This document shows positions 25,388-34,606 of a DNA stretch of 64,000 bases, one piece after another. Position 1 is the first letter of the stretch. Each line of letters starts with the position of its first letter. A model generated the notes under the pieces. That model was not told where the DNA came from, did not search any database, and saw nothing but the letters and a program-made list of their open reading frames with translations. The translations under genes were made by a program, and so were the position numbers. The stretch comes from Ruegeria_C sp040830705 (GTDB lineage Bacteria > Pseudomonadota > Alphaproteobacteria > Rhodobacterales > Rhodobacteraceae). The stretch covers positions 61,510 through 125,509 of the forward strand of contig JBFOME010000003.1 in assembly GCA_040830705.1 (NCBI GenBank), given 5' to 3'.

Positions 25388-27364
25388 TCAGAGTCGGTTT
25401 GCTTGAACGACCTGTTGGTTTTGTTGCACAACTACGGTTGCCGCTGGCAGCCAAACCTCGAACCGGGCGCCGCCAGTTGGTCGATTGAGCGCGGAGATCA
25501 AACCTCCCGCTCGCTGTATCAGGGTTTGCGAGATCGACAGGCCCAGCCCGGTCCCCTCGGCCTGTTTGGTGGTGTAGAAAGGGGCGAATACATCATCGAC
25601 ATCCTTGGGCGCGATGCCTGGTCCCGTATCTGACACCGTGATGCAAACACCGGCGAACCCGTCACGGTCGCGATCCGCGGTCGTCAGGGTCAATACGCCG
25701 TGCTCTCCCATGGCCTGAACCGCGTTCATGATGAGATTGATCAGGACCTGTTGTAGTTCTCCTGGATCGATGCGCACTGCTGTCTCAGCGTCCAGTTGTG
25801 TTTCGACCTTTATGTCGCCGTGTGAAATGACATGGTTAACGAGGACCAGGCAGTCGGTGATGACCGGGTTGACCGGCACCGTCTGTTCAAGATCGGCAAA
25901 CTCTCCGGGCCGCGCAAACTGCAGCAATTTGCCAACGATGGTCTGGATGCGCGCGACTTGTCTGTCTACAAGGCCAAGCTCCGTTCCGATTGTATCACTG
26001 GCCTCGCCTAGACTGTCACGGATCACGTCCATGTTGCCCTGAATGACGGCGACAGGGTTGTTGATTTCATGTGCAACCCCAGCAGTAATCTCTCCGATTG
26101 ATGCCAGCTTTTCGCTCATCACCAATTGGCGAAAGGTTTCTTCAAGCTTTGCGTTGGCGCGTTGCAGTTCGGCGGTGCGTTTGTCGACGCGCTCGTTCAA
26201 CTGTTCGTTCCAGGACCTCAGTGTCTGGTCGCGCTCCTGTATCTGATCCAGCAGATCGTCAAGATGCCCTGCCACCTCGCCAATCTCGCCGCTTGCGCCG
26301 ATCTGCCCGTTGCGGGCGGAAAGGTTGCCGCGTCGAACTTGGACCATGGTCCCTATCATGCGTTCGAGGGGGGCGAAGATGCCTTTTGCAAGCCTTAGAA
26401 ACACCGGTGCGGACAATACCAGAACGGCAACGAAGGCCGCGAGAATGGCAAGGAAGGCATTGCGCTTTGCGGTCGTGAACGGTTCCTCAAGAACGCCGAC
26501 ATAGAGCATGCCGACATAGTCACCGAAACTGTCAGTCAACGGCAGGTAACCCGAGATGTACCAGTCATTCACCACAAAGGCGCGGTCGAGCCAGGTTTGC
26601 CCTTGGCCAAGCACCTGCCCTCTGACCGCCGCTGAAACTCGTGTGCCAAGGGCGCGCACATCCTCGAACAGGCGCACATTGGTCGAAACACGCACATCTT
26701 CCAGAAACAGGGTCGCTGTGCCCTGCCGGGAGCCGCCCGCCACCGCATCCTGATAGACCAGCGCATTGATCGTATCGATAAAGCCGAGGTTGCGGTTCAA
26801 CAGGATACCGCCCACCAACACACCGTCGCGCCCAGGCAAGTTGACCGGGGTGGCGGAGTGAATGACCATACCGCGATCCTCGACCTCGCGGTCGGTTGGA
26901 ACTGCTGCCTCTGTCTCAATCAGGGGCAGGCGGGCGCGGTCGGCCAGATCCGGGGAAATCGCGTCGAGGGCCGCGCCGGTAAAGATATCGATGGCGGTTT
27001 GCCCCTGTCCCCGCGCGGCACTTTCAATCACCGGCCAGGTGCCGGTCGTATCGGAACGAGGCAAGTAATAGAGAAAGTCCAACCCAAGCTCTGAGCGTTT
27101 CTTCTCAAAGAACTGATCAAACCCCGACCGTGGGGTCCGCGCGAACTCCACGGAGCCAGCGACGGCATTTAGCTCATCCCCGGTCTGGACCATCAGGCGT
27201 GACAGGTATTGTTCTGCAATCCTTAGATCGCTTTCGACATTGGCGATCAAGACTTCGTCATAATCCGCCGTCCACCGCGTCATGCTGAGAAAAAGCAAGA
27301 GCGGCATCAGCAGGACCATCGGCGCAAGTGCCAGGATCAGTAGACGGAAACGGACAGAGGTCAT
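25388..27364 (-). CDS. Membrane sensor histidine kinase
   Basis: A 658-residue protein with TM1 at about 9-29, a periplasmic Cache-type sensor (30-305), TM2 at about 308-328, HAMP, a coiled coil (SWNEQLNERVDKRTAELQ), HisKA with phospho-acceptor His432 (GVAHEINNPVAVIQGN) and HATPase (NLIMNAVQAMG, VSDTGPGI, GTGLGLSISQ). The last ten or so residues are Gln/Val-rich. It is divergent from the tungstate transporter genes. An orphan NtrC-like response regulator closes the formate dehydrogenase island 15 kb away and is the likely partner. The ligand could be formate or a related carboxylate, as Cache domains often bind such molecules; this is inference. Confidence 0.85.
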   Translation of the reverse strand: MTSVRFRLLILALAPMVLLMPLLLFLSMTRWTADYDEVLIANVESDLRIAEQYLSRLMVQTGDELNAVAGSVEFARTPRSGFDQFFEKKRSELGLDFLYYLPRSDTTGTWPVIESAARGQGQTAIDIFTGAALDAISPDLADRARLPLIETEAAVPTDREVEDRGMVIHSATPVNLPGRDGVLVGGILLNRNLGFIDTINALVYQDAVAGGSRQGTATLFLEDVRVSTNVRLFEDVRALGTRVSAAVRGQVLGQGQTWLDRAFVVNDWYISGYLPLTDSFGDYVGMLYVGVLEEPFTTAKRNAFLAILAAFVAVLVLSAPVFLRLAKGIFAPLERMIGTMVQVRRGNLSARNGQIGASGEIGEVAGHLDDLLDQIQERDQTLRSWNEQLNERVDKRTAELQRANAKLEETFRQLVMSEKLASIGEITAGVAHEINNPVAVIQGNMDVIRDSLGEASDTIGTELGLVDRQVARIQTIVGKLLQFARPGEFADLEQTVPVNPVITDCLVLVNHVISHGDIKVETQLDAETAVRIDPGELQQVLINLIMNAVQAMGEHGVLTLTTADRDRDGFAGVCITVSDTGPGIAPKDVDDVFAPFYTTKQAEGTGLGLSISQTLIQRAGGLISALNRPTGGARFEVWLPAATVVVQQNQQVVQANRL

Positions 27365-27609
27365 GGGCGCACGCTATCAAAGCGGTTTGATTTCCGCAAA
27401 AGCCGTGATTGGCGCAAAGACCGTCGAAGGACAATTTGACCCCGGAACTGGCCCGTCAACGCGCCGCCCAAGACATGCTGGTGCAGCGCAGCCACGCTGC
27501 GACAACAGGGCTGGCATCCGCTCCGAAAAGCCGTACAACCTGAGCAGAACGGGAACGTGGAGGACAAACCATCGCCGATCTTTGGGAGGGGCTTCGACAC
27601 GCCTTTTGG

Positions 27610-28275
27610 TTGGTCGTAACACTGAATCCGGAATTGACCGAGATCGCTCTGCGTTCGCTCCGCGTTACGCTGACCGCGTTGGCGATCGCCTGCGTGATCG
27701 CCCTGCCCTTGGCTGCGCTTCTGGCGGTGCGTCGTTTTCGGATGCGACGTGCAACGATCGCGATGCTGAACGCTCTCATGGGTCTGCCGCCGGTGGTTGT
27801 CGGGTTGATCGTCTATATCTTCCTGTCCCGTTCGGGTCCGCTTGGCGCGCTGGGGCTGCTGTTCACGCCCACCGCGATGATCGTGGCGCAGGTGATCATC
27901 ATTGTGCCGCTCATCGCCTCTATTGCCCACCAGTCGCTGCGCGAGCTTTGGGCCGAATATCATGACCTGCTGATCTCGATGAACGTGACGCAGGTGCAGA
28001 AGATGCGGACGCTGATATGGGATGCGCGGCGCGCCCTACTGACGGCGGCGCTGGCTGGCTTTGGGCGCGGGATCGGAGAGGTCGGCGCCATCATGATTGT
28101 GGGTGGCAATATCGACCACGCCACGCGTGTGCTGACCACCGCTATTGCCCTTGAGACTGGCAAGGGACAGTTTGCGCTTGCGCTTGCGCTGGGGTTCATC
28201 CTGATCGCGCTGGCCCTTGGAGTGAACTTGTTGATCCACTGGATCGGCCAGACGGAAAGGGACAGCCGATGGTGA
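27610..28275 (+). CDS. tupB: Tungstate ABC permease TupB
   Basis: A protein of 221 residues from TTG 27610, with five membrane helices and the coupling loop ALLTAALAGFGRGIGEVGAIMIVGGNIDHATR, typical of TupB. Family members begin with about 13 more residues (here ADLWEGLRHAFWL), and that stretch is open from an ATC at 27571 preceded by GGAGG seven bases upstream. No ATG, GTG or TTG exists there, so an ATC start is possible. It is the first gene of tupBCA; tungstate is needed for the formate dehydrogenase in this island. Its stop overlaps the tupC start. Confidence 0.85.
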   Translation: MVVTLNPELTEIALRSLRVTLTALAIACVIALPLAALLAVRRFRMRRATIAMLNALMGLPPVVVGLIVYIFLSRSGPLGALGLLFTPTAMIVAQVIIIVPLIASIAHQSLRELWAEYHDLLISMNVTQVQKMRTLIWDARRALLTAALAGFGRGIGEVGAIMIVGGNIDHATRVLTTAIALETGKGQFALALALGFILIALALGVNLLIHWIGQTERDSRW

Positions 28276-28985
28276 CCGAGCTGTTTCCTCTAGTTCTTGA
28301 GGGGGCCGAGACATCGCGCCGGGGCAAACGGCTTGTGGGGCCTGCGGATCTGACACTGGACGGGCAGGGACTGTGCGTGGTGATGGGGCCCAACGGTGCG
28401 GGCAAGACGACGCTGTTGCGGCTGATGCACGGGACTGCAAGACTGACAGGAGGCACGGTGCGATGGGCCTGCGACACCGATGAGGCGCGCCATCATCAGG
28501 CATTCGTGTTTCAGCGCCCTATCGTCTTGCGCCGCACCGTGGAGGACAACCTGATCTATCCGCTTCGCCTGCGTGGCGTAGCGCGCGGCGTGGCGCGCGA
28601 AGCCGCTCGGAGATGGGCCAAGCGCGTTGGGTTGGAGCCCCATCTGGGCCGCCGCGCCATGGTGCTGTCGGGGGGCGAGCAACAAAAGCTTGCGCTTGCG
28701 CGCGCACTGATCACCGAGCCCGCGCTGGTCTTTCTTGATGAGCCCACCGCCTCGCTTGACGGGCGCGCTACACGTGAGATCGAGGCAATCTTGCTGCAGG
28801 CCAAGGCCGAGGGGACCCGCCTGATCCTCTCCACCCATGACATGGGTCAGGCGCGCCGGATTGCGGATCAGGTTGTGTTCATCCTGGGCGGCAAAGTACA
28901 TGAGACGGGGCCGGCCGAGGCATTTTTCGACGGACCAAAGACGCCCGAGGCGCGTGCATTTCTAAAGGGAGATATTGTGGAATGA
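28269..28985 (+). CDS. tupC: Tungstate ABC ATPase TupC
   Basis: A 238-residue ATPase with Walker A GPNGAGKT, Q-loop VFQRPIVLRRTV, signature LSGGEQQKLALARAL and Walker B LVFLDEPTASLD. It powers the TupB permease. Starts inside the end of tupB and overlaps the start of tupA by four bases, so all three are one transcript. Confidence 0.88.
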   Translation: MVTELFPLVLEGAETSRRGKRLVGPADLTLDGQGLCVVMGPNGAGKTTLLRLMHGTARLTGGTVRWACDTDEARHHQAFVFQRPIVLRRTVEDNLIYPLRLRGVARGVAREAARRWAKRVGLEPHLGRRAMVLSGGEQQKLALARALITEPALVFLDEPTASLDGRATREIEAILLQAKAEGTRLILSTHDMGQARRIADQVVFILGGKVHETGPAEAFFDGPKTPEARAFLKGDIVE

Positions 28986-29785
28986 AAAAAGGGTTCATTG
29001 CTGGGATTCTCGCGGTTTTCATCGCGAGTGCGGCCCTTGCAACGGATCAGTTGCGGATGGCGGTCACGACCTCTTTCCACAATTCTGGACTGGCCGATGT
29101 GTTGCTGCCAGAGATCGCCAGCGATCTGGACCTGGATGTGCAGTTGTTGGTTGTGGGCACGGGTCAGGCATTGCGGCTGGGTCGTGCGGGGGATGTGGAT
29201 GCGATCTTTGTGCATTCACGCGCCGCCGAGGAGGCGTTTGTGGCCGAAGGCTACGGTACGCATCGACGCGAGATCATGTACAACGATTTTGTTCTTGTCG
29301 GCCCGTCCACAGATCCGGCGGGTATAGCGGATGCCGAGGGCGCCGCCAGCGCCCTACAGGACATTGCTGCTTCGCAAGCTCCATTTGTCAGTCGCGGTGA
29401 CGACAGTGGGACCCATAAGAAAGAGATAACCCTTTGGCAGGATGCAGGTCTGGACGCCGAAAGGTTCGGCCCGTGGTATCGGGCTGTTGGTGCGGGCATG
29501 GGGGCCGCGTTGAACACCGCCTCGGGCCTTGATGCTTATATTCTGTCCGACCGGGCAAGCTGGTTGAATTTTGGCAACAAAGGCGAACTCGCGCTGCTAT
29601 TTGCCGGGGATCCGGTGCTGTTCAACCAATATGCTTTTTTGCCTGTGAATCCTGCGCGGCACCCCCATGTCAAATCCGATCTAGCGGCCAAGCTGGAAGA
29701 CTGGCTGAGATCAGAGCGTGCGCAGGTCCTGATCGATGGGTATGAGATCGACGGCGAAACGCTGTTTGTATTCAACGCCAAGTAG
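28982..29785 (+). CDS. tupA: Tungstate-binding periplasmic protein TupA
   Basis: A 267-residue protein with signal peptide 1-20 (cut near ALA-TDQ). The mature start LRMAVTTSFHNSGL holds the TTS oxyanion-binding motif of TupA and FVSRGDDSGTHKKE is the second binding motif, both typical of TupA rather than ModA. It gives tungstate to TupBC for the cofactor of the downstream formate dehydrogenase. Convergent with a DUF6505-like gene 12 bases away. Confidence 0.9.
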   Translation: MKKGFIAGILAVFIASAALATDQLRMAVTTSFHNSGLADVLLPEIASDLDLDVQLLVVGTGQALRLGRAGDVDAIFVHSRAAEEAFVAEGYGTHRREIMYNDFVLVGPSTDPAGIADAEGAASALQDIAASQAPFVSRGDDSGTHKKEITLWQDAGLDAERFGPWYRAVGAGMGAALNTASGLDAYILSDRASWLNFGNKGELALLFAGDPVLFNQYAFLPVNPARHPHVKSDLAAKLEDWLRSERAQVLIDGYEIDGETLFVFNAK

Positions 29786-29797
29786 CGCTGGTGCTGT

Positions 29798-30277
29798 CTA
29801 TTCTTCGATATCGCCATGAATAGCGAACTGTTCCAATCCGGCATCCTGAGGCCGGATCGTGCGGTAGGCCTCGCGCACTCCCGCCTCGGCCAATTCACGC
29901 GCCACCGTCAGCAACGTGTTGGGATCATGGTCGTCGCATAGCTCGATCATCTGTGCCAACTCTTCGCTGGCTACGGGGCGCGCGGCCTCGACCGAAGGTG
30001 CGCCGTAATAGCTGACAAAATGTTGGGCCAGAAGGTCCGTGAGTCGTTCCAATTCGGCCGTTTCGAGAGCGGTGACGGCGACAAATGTCACCCGGCCGCC
30101 GGTTTCCAAACCGAACCAGCCATTGGCAAAGGCCTGACGTGCCTTGCCGACCAGATCAGCTTCGGACCAGTTAGAGAATTCGAACCCGCCCGAGATGCAC
30201 CATTCACCTGTGCGCGCGGGTGAGGCAAAAACATTCATGTCGCTTTCGTCGAAGTGGATCGCGCGGGCGAGTTTCAT
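29798..30277 (-). CDS. DUF6505-like conserved protein of the FDH island
   Basis: A 159-residue protein starting at ATG 30277 (MKLARAIHFDESDMNVF). It resembles small proteins annotated as DUF6505 that accompany formate dehydrogenase genes in Rhodobacteraceae. No signal peptide or metal motif is seen. Its ATG overlaps the stop of the ligase-like gene (ATGA), so the pair is co-translated. Function unknown; a role in FDH maturation is inferred from context. A longer frame upstream is a shadow of the ligase-like gene. Confidence 0.7.
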   Translation of the reverse strand: MKLARAIHFDESDMNVFASPARTGEWCISGGFEFSNWSEADLVGKARQAFANGWFGLETGGRVTFVAVTALETAELERLTDLLAQHFVSYYGAPSVEAARPVASEELAQMIELCDDHDPNTLLTVARELAEAGVREAYRTIRPQDAGLEQFAIHGDIEE

Positions 30278-30984
30278 GCCGGATCCTCCAAAATAGTGGT
30301 GAGCGGGATCAGGTGGGTTGTGTCTTTGTCGCGCAGCAACATGCCGAACATTTCGTCCACGCCCAGAAAAGTTCCCTCCATCGATTGGTCCTTCACATCT
30401 TCCCCGATCCCGTGCGCCAGGGCACGCCATTCAGCGTGCACCGCCGCGGTGCCCTCACCTTCCCAACGGCTCAACCAGTTCAGCGTGTGGCGGGCCCATG
30501 CCTCCAGCAGAGCGGGGGGCGCGACATCGGCGCATCCTTCGGCATAAAGCGCTGTGTGATCGGGCGTCATGCCAGTGTCTTCACTGGCGGGGATCAAAGG
30601 CAGGGCAAAGCCGATCACCAGCCAGTCGGGAATGGCGTCGGGATCGGTGCCTGAGGCCATCGCCCTAAACCTGCCGCAGCGCGCGCCGTTCACACGAATT
30701 ACGCCTTGCCATTCCAGATGCACGGCCACTTCGGGTGGTGCGAGTGCGCCGAGTGCGTTCTGAAGGCCCACACCGCATAGCGGTAACATGGTCATCGCCT
30801 GCATCAGCGGTACCTCTGGTGCAAAGACCAGAGCGGCCTCCATCTCGGTCGCACCAAGCTGGTATGCGACCAATCCTGCATCGCAGCCCAGCGTTGCCCG
30901 CATGATTGCGTGGTCAAAGGCGCTGCCCGGTGCTTCTTCGCCCCACAACAGCGGGGGGAATGTGACCTCCGCCACGTCGCTCAT
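30274..30984 (-). CDS. Biotin/lipoate protein ligase-like protein
   Basis: A 236-residue protein. ATG 30984 starts MSDVAEVTFPPLLWGEEAPG. The central region (LPLCGVGLQNALGALAPPEVAVHLEWQGVIRVNG) matches the core of the biotin/lipoate ligase fold, but the family's GRGR-type substrate loop is not evident. Members of this subgroup are regular neighbours of tungsten formate dehydrogenase genes and may act on cofactor or protein maturation. Divergent from the c-type cytochrome gene that follows. Confidence 0.65.
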   Translation of the reverse strand: MSDVAEVTFPPLLWGEEAPGSAFDHAIMRATLGCDAGLVAYQLGATEMEAALVFAPEVPLMQAMTMLPLCGVGLQNALGALAPPEVAVHLEWQGVIRVNGARCGRFRAMASGTDPDAIPDWLVIGFALPLIPASEDTGMTPDHTALYAEGCADVAPPALLEAWARHTLNWLSRWEGEGTAAVHAEWRALAHGIGEDVKDQSMEGTFLGVDEMFGMLLRDKDTTHLIPLTTILEDPA

Positions 30985-31043
30985 TGGGTCTCTTGTCCTC
31001 GCTGTCGTTGACGGATCACGCCAAGGGGCCATAGGTTGGCCCA

Positions 31044-31775
31044 ATGCGTATCCTGGTTCTGATCTTGGCGCTGCTGCCGGGTTTGGCAATGGCCGATGAC
31101 AAACGGGTGGCGTTGTTCGCCCCGCCCGAACTGGTGGAAATCGGGTTGATCCGCCATATTGCGCCGCGCTTTTCCCTGAAGACTCAGGTCAAGGTCGACC
31201 TTGTGGAAGATCCGGTGCAGGCCGAATTGGTTTTGGGTCCGGTGGGCCGGGCGCTGTTTTCGGGGCTCGGCCAGACCTGGCATATGGATCTGCGCGCTGA
31301 AACCAAGGGCGCAAAGCGTTTTGCAGACTGGCTGACGTCGCAGGTCGGTGCGCGCACCATTCAAGGTTTTGCGCCCGAAGGAGCGCCGATATTCACTGAG
31401 CCGAGGCAGCAGCAGGCGGTCGTGGCCGAGATTGAAGTAACGGGTGATGCCGTGGCCGGGCAGGGGTTGTCCTGGGCCAAATGCGGGCGCTGCCATGTGA
31501 CCGAGCGGGGCAAGGACGGGTTCGGCATCGGTTCGACCCCAAGCTTCTTTGTCATGCGAGGGTTTGATGACTGGCAGGAACGGTTTACGGCGTTTTATGT
31601 GCTCAAACCTCATGCAGCTTTCACCCAGATCGCAGAGGTGACCGATCCGTTTCCGGTCGACCGTCCGTCGCCCATTGCCCCTATTGAACTGACCCTGGAT
31701 GAATTGGAGGCGATCCTGGCCTATGTGGCCGTATTGGACCCCGCCGATCTGGGCAAACCCTTGCAGCATCAGTGA
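31044..31775 (+). CDS. Periplasmic c-type cytochrome with N-terminal binding-like domain
   Basis: A 243-residue protein with signal peptide 1-17 (ALLPGLAMA). Residues 20-125 look like part of a substrate-binding fold, without haem. A single CGRCH haem c motif (147-151) follows, with a Met ligand probably in the C-terminal part (FFVMRGFDDWQERF). Likely takes electrons in the periplasm from the formate dehydrogenase system. Its end overlaps the end of the convergent polyferredoxin gene by seven bases. Confidence 0.7.
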   Translation: MRILVLILALLPGLAMADDKRVALFAPPELVEIGLIRHIAPRFSLKTQVKVDLVEDPVQAELVLGPVGRALFSGLGQTWHMDLRAETKGAKRFADWLTSQVGARTIQGFAPEGAPIFTEPRQQQAVVAEIEVTGDAVAGQGLSWAKCGRCHVTERGKDGFGIGSTPSFFVMRGFDDWQERFTAFYVLKPHAAFTQIAEVTDPFPVDRPSPIAPIELTLDELEAILAYVAVLDPADLGKPLQHQ

Positions 31776-33712
31776 TCGCTTCGCTTTGACAGGTAGTCGT
31801 CGGTGGTGCGTACTCGGGGCCGTTCGCCCCCGGCAAAGGGATTATCCGTCGCGTGGAATTGCGCGTTCACCCTGCAATTGTCGCACATCTGGATCATACG
31901 CAGCTTGTCGCCCGAGAACATGGCGTGGTCCTTCAGCTTTTCACTGATCCGGTCGATGGCGGATTTGGAACCAAACAATGCTCCGCATTCGATACAGGCG
32001 AAGGGCTCTTCCTCGTTCAACACTTCCTGACGTAGTGCCGCGTTGGTGAGGTCGAGGCGTGGCTCATAGGTGATCGCATCCTCGGGGCAAATCGAGGCGC
32101 AGAGACCGCATTGCAGGCAGGCGTCCTCTTGAAAGCGTAATTGCGGCTTGTCGGAGTTGTCGCCAAGCGCGCCCGAGGGGCAGAGCGATACGCAGGATAG
32201 GCACAGCGTGCAGGCATCGGTATCCACCAATACCGCGCCATAGGGCGCATCTTGGGGCAGTGGTATCTGTTCGGTGTCGGGATGCAGGGCGCGCGCTGCC
32301 TGCCGCGTGATTTGTCGCCGCGTGCCCATCGGGCGGACCGGGCTGGCGACGGGTTCGGGGATTGCCTCGTCGTAAAGCGAGTCACTCATTGCATCCGGGT
32401 CGGAAGTGTCGAGCAGGGTGATTTTGCGCGTGCCAGCGATTGCGGTGGTCAGCACGATCTGGCTCTCCAGCGCGGGAATATCTGCGGTCGGACCGGCGAG
32501 CAACGTGACCGACGCGAACCCGGCTGCAAGGGCGGCAACTGCTTCTGCATGTCCGAAGGCACCGATGGCGGTCAGCTCAAGAGGGATGACATCGGCGGGC
32601 AGGCCGCGACCATGGCGCGCCGAAAGGCGTATCATTTCAGCACCATGGGAATCGTGGACCAGCAGGCGTGGCGCGCCGCCACCCGCGTCAAGATATGCCT
32701 TGGCCATCGCTTGCACCCGCCGCATGGTTAGGTCCACCGGTGGTGCATCATAGCTGATTGCGCCCGACGGACAGGCGGCGGAACATGCGCCGCATCCAGC
32801 GCAGATCATCGGATCAATCGCCACATGTTCTCCGGCAGAGGTAATGGCCCCGGTCGGGCATAGGTCGAGACAATTGGTGCACCCGGTCTGTTCCGCGCGG
32901 GAATGGGCGCAGAGCAGGGGCGTGGTTTTGACATAGAGCGTCTTTTCGAACGTGCCTGTCAGATGCGAGGCGGCCATGATGGCCGCGGCCACACTGGGCG
33001 CCTGGCCAGGGTCGGCACGTAAGTAGCCATCACGCTTTTCAGGGGCGGGAAACAAGGGCGTATCGCCACGCAGATCCAGGATGATATCGCATTGCGACAC
33101 CGCCCCGTCACGCGGCTCGCTGAGCGTGAAGGCTCCGCGACCGCCGGGGTTTACCTGCTGCAGCGCGTTAATCACTACCTCGAACCCGCCAAAGGACCCA
33201 GAGGCACGGCGAAGCTTTCCCTTAACCACATCGAAGGAGCGGGTGTCAGGCAGATCATCGCCTTCGATCAGCACTGTGACACCCAGATGATCCTTGAGTT
33301 GCTCGGCGGCGGAAAGCGCCACATCCGCAGGACCCAGTATCAGGCATAGCCCTTCACTAATCACATCGAGGGTTTTTTCCGGCTCTGCTGGCAGCACTGC
33401 GTCGGCAACGAGAGCGGACATTTTGGGTAGTTTCGGGGGCCCATCATCACTCCATCCGGCGCGGTCCCGAAGGTCCAGAGTAGGTGGGGCAGGGCGGCCC
33501 AGCCCCTCAGCCAACTCCTCGAAAACCCGTGCTTCCTGACTGCAACAAAAAATCGCGTCGCCCTCTTCAAGCGCGGCTTTGGCCCGATCCAACTGTGTGG
33601 TGCAGAGGGCAGTGCAGGGGGGCGTTACGTTCAGGCCGACGGCCTCGGAAAGGCCTTGCGCGTCGATGGTTTGAGTGCCCAAACAATCGCATGTTATCAA
33701 TGATTTGGGCAC
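31769..33712 (-). CDS. Polyferredoxin-like 4Fe-4S protein
   Basis: A 647-residue protein. GTG 33712 is preceded by GGGGGAGG, a far better site than the ATG at 33760. It holds a CTNCLDLCP pair and a full CAGCGACSAACP cluster near the middle, then CTLCLSCVSLCP and CLQCGLCASICP near the end, four 4Fe-4S sites in all, plus CIECG and CDNC pairs at the C-terminus. The N-terminal 250 residues resemble an adenine-nucleotide or NAD-binding fold. It is probably an electron carrier or maturation factor for formate dehydrogenase; this type occurs beside DUF3305/DUF3306 genes. Divergent from that operon. Confidence 0.78.
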   Translation of the reverse strand: MPKSLITCDCLGTQTIDAQGLSEAVGLNVTPPCTALCTTQLDRAKAALEEGDAIFCCSQEARVFEELAEGLGRPAPPTLDLRDRAGWSDDGPPKLPKMSALVADAVLPAEPEKTLDVISEGLCLILGPADVALSAAEQLKDHLGVTVLIEGDDLPDTRSFDVVKGKLRRASGSFGGFEVVINALQQVNPGGRGAFTLSEPRDGAVSQCDIILDLRGDTPLFPAPEKRDGYLRADPGQAPSVAAAIMAASHLTGTFEKTLYVKTTPLLCAHSRAEQTGCTNCLDLCPTGAITSAGEHVAIDPMICAGCGACSAACPSGAISYDAPPVDLTMRRVQAMAKAYLDAGGGAPRLLVHDSHGAEMIRLSARHGRGLPADVIPLELTAIGAFGHAEAVAALAAGFASVTLLAGPTADIPALESQIVLTTAIAGTRKITLLDTSDPDAMSDSLYDEAIPEPVASPVRPMGTRRQITRQAARALHPDTEQIPLPQDAPYGAVLVDTDACTLCLSCVSLCPSGALGDNSDKPQLRFQEDACLQCGLCASICPEDAITYEPRLDLTNAALRQEVLNEEEPFACIECGALFGSKSAIDRISEKLKDHAMFSGDKLRMIQMCDNCRVNAQFHATDNPFAGGERPRVRTTDDYLSKRSDH

Positions 33713-34042
33713 GTCATCCTCCCCCGATTCAGGTGGCGTTTCCACGCTTATCCTGATCATTTCCTAGTCTAAGCCTAGTTAGGATCGTGGCGCTTCACAA
33801 ACCATTTTCAATGCTTGCACGGTGCTTCCCTGTGGCTCGAATTGAAGAGGTGATTCGCGATTTAAGTGCCAGCGCCATTCCTGACGCAAACACTCATATT
33901 AGACATTTCGTCCCTTCCAATGCCATGGCTCCGGACAGGCTGGCCAATTTGCCAGAAGCCACGCTAGACCGAAGATTTCCGGCACAACGTTCTTCTCCGG
34001 TGCCGCCTCAGGCAGTTTGATAGGAGCAGAGGAGGAGCTTGG
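33713..34042. promoter_or_regulatory. Divergent promoter region of the FDH accessory operon
   Basis: This 330-bp stretch separates the polyferredoxin gene from DUF3305 and should hold promoters for both. CCTAGTCTAAG and CCTAGTTAGG (33762-33781) form a near-direct repeat that could bind a regulator. No clear sigma-54 -24/-12 pair is seen, in line with the loss of the GAFTGA loop in the island's regulator. The short open frames here look non-coding. Confidence 0.4.
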
Positions 34043-34606
34043 GTGATCCGAAATCCCGACCAGCACCAAACCATGCCGCTGGGTGTCGTTTTGCGACGCC
34101 TGCCGGGTGTGACACGCTGGGCCTCCTACAGCTGGAAAGCCATTGCCGTTTTGCCCGGGGCAGGTGCTGCCGATTGGCAGGAATTGCGCCGCGAGGGCGA
34201 GGCAGTTGAATACCATGCCGCAACCCTATCGTTGGACCTGCACGGGGCAGAAACGGAAGCCTACCTGCACGGTTTGTCGGCAGAGGTCCCTGCCATATAT
34301 GTCGTGATGCGAGAAGCTGGTGGTGAACGGCCGCTTGAGGTGGTTCTGGTCACCGCCTCGCCCTACGAAGCGCAGGACTATACCGATAGCGGTGAAGAGA
34401 TCGTCGAAAAGGTACCGATGCCTGGCGGGTTGATGGCTTGGGTCCAGGCCTTTGTCACCGAGTTCCATCAGGATGAGGTCTTTGTCAAACGCAAGCGCGA
34501 CAAGAAACGCACCGATCTGACACAGGACGGCATAGGCGATCCACGGATCGCCGGGGTCGGGGATATCTATGCTTCTCCAGCTCGGCAACGGAGGCGGGTG
34601 CATTGA
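34043..34606 (+). CDS. DUF3305 protein of the FDH island
   Basis: A 187-residue protein. GTG 34043 has GAGGAGGAG just upstream. The first 110 residues (MPLGVVLRRLPGVTRWASYSW) match DUF3305, found with DUF3306 beside formate dehydrogenases. Basic C-terminus (KRKRDKKR). Cytoplasmic, no metal motif. The exact role is unknown; probably assembly or cofactor insertion. Its stop overlaps the start of the DUF3306 gene. Confidence 0.78.
   Translation: MIRNPDQHQTMPLGVVLRRLPGVTRWASYSWKAIAVLPGAGAADWQELRREGEAVEYHAATLSLDLHGAETEAYLHGLSAEVPAIYVVMREAGGERPLEVVLVTASPYEAQDYTDSGEEIVEKVPMPGGLMAWVQAFVTEFHQDEVFVKRKRDKKRTDLTQDGIGDPRIAGVGDIYASPARQRRRVH

Noticed and set aside
27282..27965. 227-codon plus-strand frame at the start of tupB
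   Set aside because: Alternative frame of tupB and of the kinase 5' end; composition is Arg-rich and the TupB frame has the expected helices.
33761..34042. Sigma-54 promoter before the FDH accessory operon
   Set aside because: TTGCACGGTGCTTCC was examined but lacks both the GG at -24 and the GC at -12; the regulator also lacks GAFTGA.
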